DNA of 7,439 nt from Candidatus Fermentithermobacillaceae bacterium UBA3951 (lineage in GTDB: Bacteria; Bacillota; Sulfobacillia; Fermentithermobacillales; Fermentithermobacillaceae), in contig DGDN01000011.1 in NCBI GenBank assembly GCA_002385465.1, positions 31,184 through 38,622 of the forward strand, written 5' to 3'. Shown in pieces: positions 5,659 to 7,439 of this stretch; position 1 is the first letter of the stretch, and every line of letters starts with the position of its first letter. The notes below the pieces were generated by a model. The model made no database searches. It saw only the letters and a list, made by a program, of their open reading frames with translations, and had not been told where the DNA came from. A program made the translations under genes and the position numbers.

Positions 5659-6378
5659 CTAAGGTAGTATCTCCTCTTGAGCCGAGAGGTACACCCTGAG
5701 CTTCCGGAGGGCGGCCTTCTCAAGCCTGCATACGTGCGCTTGGGACAGCCGAAGCTCGCGGGCCAGCTCGGCCTGAGTCTTTCCGTGGAAAAACCTGCCT
5801 TCAATGATGTGGCGCGTCTCACTATCGAGCCTTCCCAGAGCATCTTTGAGTTCTAAGGCGTCCAGATGGTCCTCTTTGAAGCCCGCGCTTCCGGTCCGGA
5901 GACCCCGATCGCCGCTGTGAGAAAGGTCCTCGATGTAGCCTGGAGGAGACGTCGCCTCCATCGCTTCCATGAGTGTATCCACGGACACACCGAGTTCCCC
6001 GGCCACTTCCGCCGCCGGAGGCTCGACGCCGGTCTGGGCTCTCCGCTCCTCGATGACCCGTCCTGCCCGGTAAGCGATCTCTTTGAGACGCCGCTCTACC
6101 TTTACCGGCGTATTGTCTCTCAAGTGCCTGCGGATCTCCCCGAGTATGAGGGGCACAGCATAGGTGGAGAACATGACGCCGTATGAAGGGTCGAACCTGT
6201 CCAAAGCTTTGAGGAGGCCGATGGCTCCCAGCTGGTAGAGATCATCTTTCTCCAATAGCCCCGTATACTTGCGAAGGCATGCCCAGATAAGGCCCGTGTT
6301 TGCCTGAAAGAGGAGTTCTCGGGCCTCCTTGTCTCCTTGCCTTGCCCTTTTAAAAAGCCCTTTGTCTACTGCCTGCAC
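5659..6378 (-). CDS. sigF: RNA polymerase forespore sigma factor sigma-F (SpoIIAC)
   Basis: Sigma-F directs the first forespore-specific transcription after the asymmetric septum forms. The 239-residue protein has the sigma-70 regions in order. Region 2 spans about 22-94, with DDLYQLGAIGLLKALDRFDP and FSTYAVPLILGEIRRHLRDN. Region 3 spans about 97-140. Region 4 spans about 178-230, with a helix-turn-helix in KTQAELARELRLSQAHVCRL. It starts at GTG 6378, overlapping the end of spoIIAB by 13 bases, with AGGATGG about 10 bases upstream. The opening QAVDKGLFKRARQGDKEARE fits sigma-F and sigma-G proteins; the spoIIAA-spoIIAB context decides for sigma-F. Its activity should be held by SpoIIAB and released by unphosphorylated SpoIIAA. 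It is slightly shorter than the 255-residue Bacillus protein, with no region lost. Confidence 0.95.
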   Translation of the reverse strand: MQAVDKGLFKRARQGDKEARELLFQANTGLIWACLRKYTGLLEKDDLYQLGAIGLLKALDRFDPSYGVMFSTYAVPLILGEIRRHLRDNTPVKVERRLKEIAYRAGRVIEERRAQTGVEPPAAEVAGELGVSVDTLMEAMEATSPPGYIEDLSHSGDRGLRTGSAGFKEDHLDALELKDALGRLDSETRHIIEGRFFHGKTQAELARELRLSQAHVCRLEKAALRKLRVYLSAQEEILP

Positions 6379-6797
6379 GGCCGCTTGACCATCCTGACCG
6401 TCGTCCCTTTCCCGGGAGCCGACTCAAGCGACAGATTGTCCATGAAAGACTCCATGAAAGAAAGGCCTAGGCCCATGTGCTCGGGAATCGTGGAATACCC
6501 CGGTTCTTTCGCCTTGGCGATGTCCGGTATGCCGACGCCGCAATCTCTCACCTCTACCACGAGTTCTCCTTGGTAAGACCCGCTATTTCCGGACGTCGCC
6601 AGCACGGTCACCTCGCCTTCTCCTCGTGGGTAGGCGTGCAGTATGGAATTTGATACGGCCTCGGAAACCGCAACCTTTATTTCCTCAATCTCCGATACGG
6701 AAAAACCCAGGGAAGCAGCGAACGTGGCCACAGCGATCCTGGCCACGGCTACATTTGACGGGACACAAAGAAGGGTGAGACGCATCTCGTTCTTCAC
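6366..6797 (-). CDS. spoIIAB: Anti-sigma-F factor and SpoIIAA kinase (SpoIIAB)
   Basis: SpoIIAB holds sigma-F inactive and also phosphorylates SpoIIAA on a serine with ATP. The 143-residue protein is a GHKL-type ATPase. The N box is EIKVAVSEAVSNSILHAY, with Glu46 and Asn50 in the positions of the catalytic base and magnesium ligand. The G1 box is VRDCGVGI (83-90) and the G2 box is HMGLGLSFMESFMD (107-120). Arg20, a residue known in Bacillus to contact sigma-F and SpoIIAA, is present. GTG 6797 shares GTGA with the spoIIAA stop and lies 9 bases after a near-perfect AAGGAGGTG (6805-6813). Overlaps on both sides should keep SpoIIAA, SpoIIAB and sigma-F in proportion. Confidence 0.97.
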   Translation of the reverse strand: MKNEMRLTLLCVPSNVAVARIAVATFAASLGFSVSEIEEIKVAVSEAVSNSILHAYPRGEGEVTVLATSGNSGSYQGELVVEVRDCGVGIPDIAKAKEPGYSTIPEHMGLGLSFMESFMDNLSLESAPGKGTTVRMVKRPCRQ

Positions 6798-7159
6798 CTG
6801 GGAGCACCTCCTTGGAAGGGCGACTCTATGACCTTTAAAGCGTCCCTGTCTGTCCTCTCAGTCTGGAGGACGGAGGAAAGCCCCGCCATCTCGAGCATTG
6901 ACTGGACCTTTGGAGGGACGGATGTGAGTATCATTTTGCCACCGCTTAGCTTGATTTGACGGTGCCGGCCCAATATGGCCCCTAGTCCCGTCGAGTCAAC
7001 GAAGTCCAGCCCTTGGAGATTGAGGATGAGGTTCGGAGCTCCCGTTTTTCTGAGTTCCTCGTCTACTTTGTCTCTAAACAGAGAGGCAGAAGACAGATCC
7101 AGCTCACCCGACATCTTGACTATGAGGCACGAAGATGACCGGTGAAATGACAAATTCAT
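6794..7159 (-). CDS. spoIIAA: Anti-sigma-F factor antagonist (SpoIIAA)
   Basis: Unphosphorylated SpoIIAA binds SpoIIAB and frees sigma-F; the phosphatase SpoIIE reactivates it in the forespore. The 121-residue protein is one STAS domain: first strands (CLIVKMSGELDLSSASLFRD), central strand LILNLQGLDFVDSTGLGAIL, and the later strand GGKMILTSVPPKV. Ser56 in DFVDSTGLG corresponds to the phosphorylated Ser58 of Bacillus SpoIIAA. ATG 7159 opens the frame; AAGGGCGG at 7169-7176 is a possible ribosome binding site. It is the first gene of the operon and lies directly downstream of a sigma-H-like promoter. It shares its last 4 bases with spoIIAB. Confidence 0.96.
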   Translation of the reverse strand: MNLSFHRSSSCLIVKMSGELDLSSASLFRDKVDEELRKTGAPNLILNLQGLDFVDSTGLGAILGRHRQIKLSGGKMILTSVPPKVQSMLEMAGLSSVLQTERTDRDALKVIESPFQGGAPR

Positions 7160-7192
7160 GCCCTCGCACCGCCCTTGGCAAAGATTTCCTTC

Positions 7193-7222
7193 ACATTCTA
7201 CGGTTGCGAGGGCATTTCCTCT
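7193..7222 (-). promoter_or_regulatory. Probable sigma-H promoter of the spoIIA operon
   Basis: On the minus strand AGAGGAAAT (7214-7222) matches the sigma-H -35 consensus RnAGGAwWW fully. GTAGAATGT (7193-7201) matches the -10 RnnGAATww except for one w position. The 12-base spacer is within the usual 11-12. The -10 ends 33 bases before the spoIIAA ATG. In Bacillus, spoIIA is transcribed by sigma-H with Spo0A; no clear Spo0A box (TGTCGAA) was found here. Confidence 0.72.
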
Positions 7223-7246
7223 TGGAAGGCCTCTCTAAGTTGCGAG
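7203..7246 (-). repeat. Direct repeat CTCGCAAC flanking the spoIIA promoter -35
   Basis: CTCGCAAC occurs on the minus strand at 7239-7246 and 7203-7210, 36 bases apart. The second copy lies in the spacer of the proposed sigma-H promoter. CTCGCA also appears inverted at 7163-7168. It could be an operator, or chance in a GC-rich gap. Confidence 0.35.
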
Positions 7247-7292
7247 AAAAGAGCCTGTTTCTAAGTTGGTCCGGAGGTCCCGGGAGATTTCT

Positions 7293-7420
7293 CTACCTAC
7301 CAACGGTAAACGCCCGGAAATACTTCAAAGCGTAATCCAAAAAGCCCGCTCGCTCGACGCTCTCCTTGGCAACCAGGGGTATCTGGGCAACCCTCTCCCC
7401 ATCGACCTCAAGAGTAATGG
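7293..7420 (-). CDS. dacF: D-alanyl-D-alanine carboxypeptidase (DacF), C-terminal fragment
   Basis: Only the last 41 complete codons are present, plus the TAG at 7293-7295. The peptide reads ITLEVDGERVAQIPLVAKES, then VERAGFLDYALKYFRAFTVGR. This fits the end of the PBP5_C beta domain and the C-terminal amphipathic membrane helix of low-molecular-weight penicillin-binding proteins, which trim the terminal D-alanine from peptidoglycan stems. The catalytic domain lies beyond the window. The call rests on the pattern dGe-x-pLVA followed by a terminal helix, and on position, since dacF commonly precedes spoIIAA. The cut is not biological: the frame runs into a sequencing adapter at 7421, where it would meet TAA. 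Confidence 0.72.
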
Positions 7421-7439
7421 CTGTCTCTTATACACATCT
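7421..7439 (+). other. Tn5/Nextera mosaic-end sequencing adapter at the contig end
   Basis: CTGTCTCTTATACACATCT is identical to the 19-base Tn5 mosaic end used in Nextera-type library preparation, and it is the exact last 19 bases of the window. It is untrimmed adapter, not genomic sequence and not a transposon. Confidence 0.97.

Noticed and set aside
5418..5843. A 141-codon reading of the dodecin frame
   Set aside because: Its first 73 codons are sigF read in another frame, with no dodecin similarity; the ribosome binding site and family length support GTG 5624.
5659..6378. Sigma-G instead of sigma-F
   Set aside because: The sequence alone could fit either, but the gene directly follows and overlaps spoIIAB in the spoIIA operon, which is the sigF position.
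299..6576. Plus-strand open frames such as 299-640, 582-971, 1015-1416, 4578-4979, 5866-6186 and 6337-6576
   Set aside because: Each is antisense to a confidently identified minus-strand gene, shows no family motif, and has arginine/serine/proline-rich composition typical of shadow frames in GC-rich DNA.
7260..7292. A terminator after dacF formed by GAGAAATCTC or CCGGGACCTCCGG
   Set aside because: Stems of only four pairs and no T-tract.
7421..7439. A real Tn5-like transposon end or insertion site
   Set aside because: The match is exact, only 19 bases long and at the very contig end, as expected for library adapter.

Overview
The window is a piece of the chromosome of an endospore-forming Gram-positive bacterium (Bacillota). 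The evidence is the spoIIAA-spoIIAB-sigF cluster, spoVAC-spoVAD-spoVAE, and the site-2 protease-scpA-scpB-DUF2953 order. Base composition is fairly GC-rich, and GTG, TTG and probably CTG starts outnumber ATG. There are no spoVAA or spoVAB genes between sigF and spoVAC, which is closer to the clostridial arrangement than to Bacillus. I cannot name a genus. All twelve genes are on the minus strand and are described here in transcription order, from high to low coordinates.

Upstream region (7439 to 7160). The last 19 bases (7421-7439) are an exact Tn5/Nextera mosaic-end adapter, not genome. Real sequence ends at 7420, inside the C-terminus of a D-Ala-D-Ala carboxypeptidase (dacF). The 133-base gap that follows holds a good match to a sigma-H promoter for the spoIIA operon.

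Sporulation block (7159 to 3576). spoIIAA, spoIIAB and sigF encode the anti-anti-sigma factor, the anti-sigma kinase and the forespore sigma factor. Their genes overlap by 4 and 13 bases. After 34 bases comes a 68-residue dodecin-like protein, whose TGA overlaps the ATG of spoVAC. spoVAC, spoVAD and spoVAE, for dipicolinic acid transport into the forespore, follow closely, and spoVAD/spoVAE share a TTGA overlap. The dodecin occupies the place held by spoVAA-spoVAB in Bacillus.

Protease pair (3461 to 1566). After a 114-base gap comes a membrane-anchored HtrA-type serine protease with one PDZ domain. A site-2 zinc protease follows 21 bases later. Its best start is an unusual CTG behind a very strong ribosome binding site.

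Chromosome-segregation block (1562 to 332). scpA and scpB encode the kleisin and winged-helix partners of SMC and overlap by 8 bases. ScpA is divergent and lacks the usual first helix. Finally, a DUF2953-type membrane-anchored protein (274 to 1) runs off the window. In clostridia this gene commonly precedes ytfJ.

No gene-free stretch exceeds 133 bases. I saw no RNA gene, mobile element, CRISPR array or convincing terminator. The most interesting points are the dodecin inside the forespore operon, the HtrA/site-2 protease pair beside it, and the shortened ScpA.
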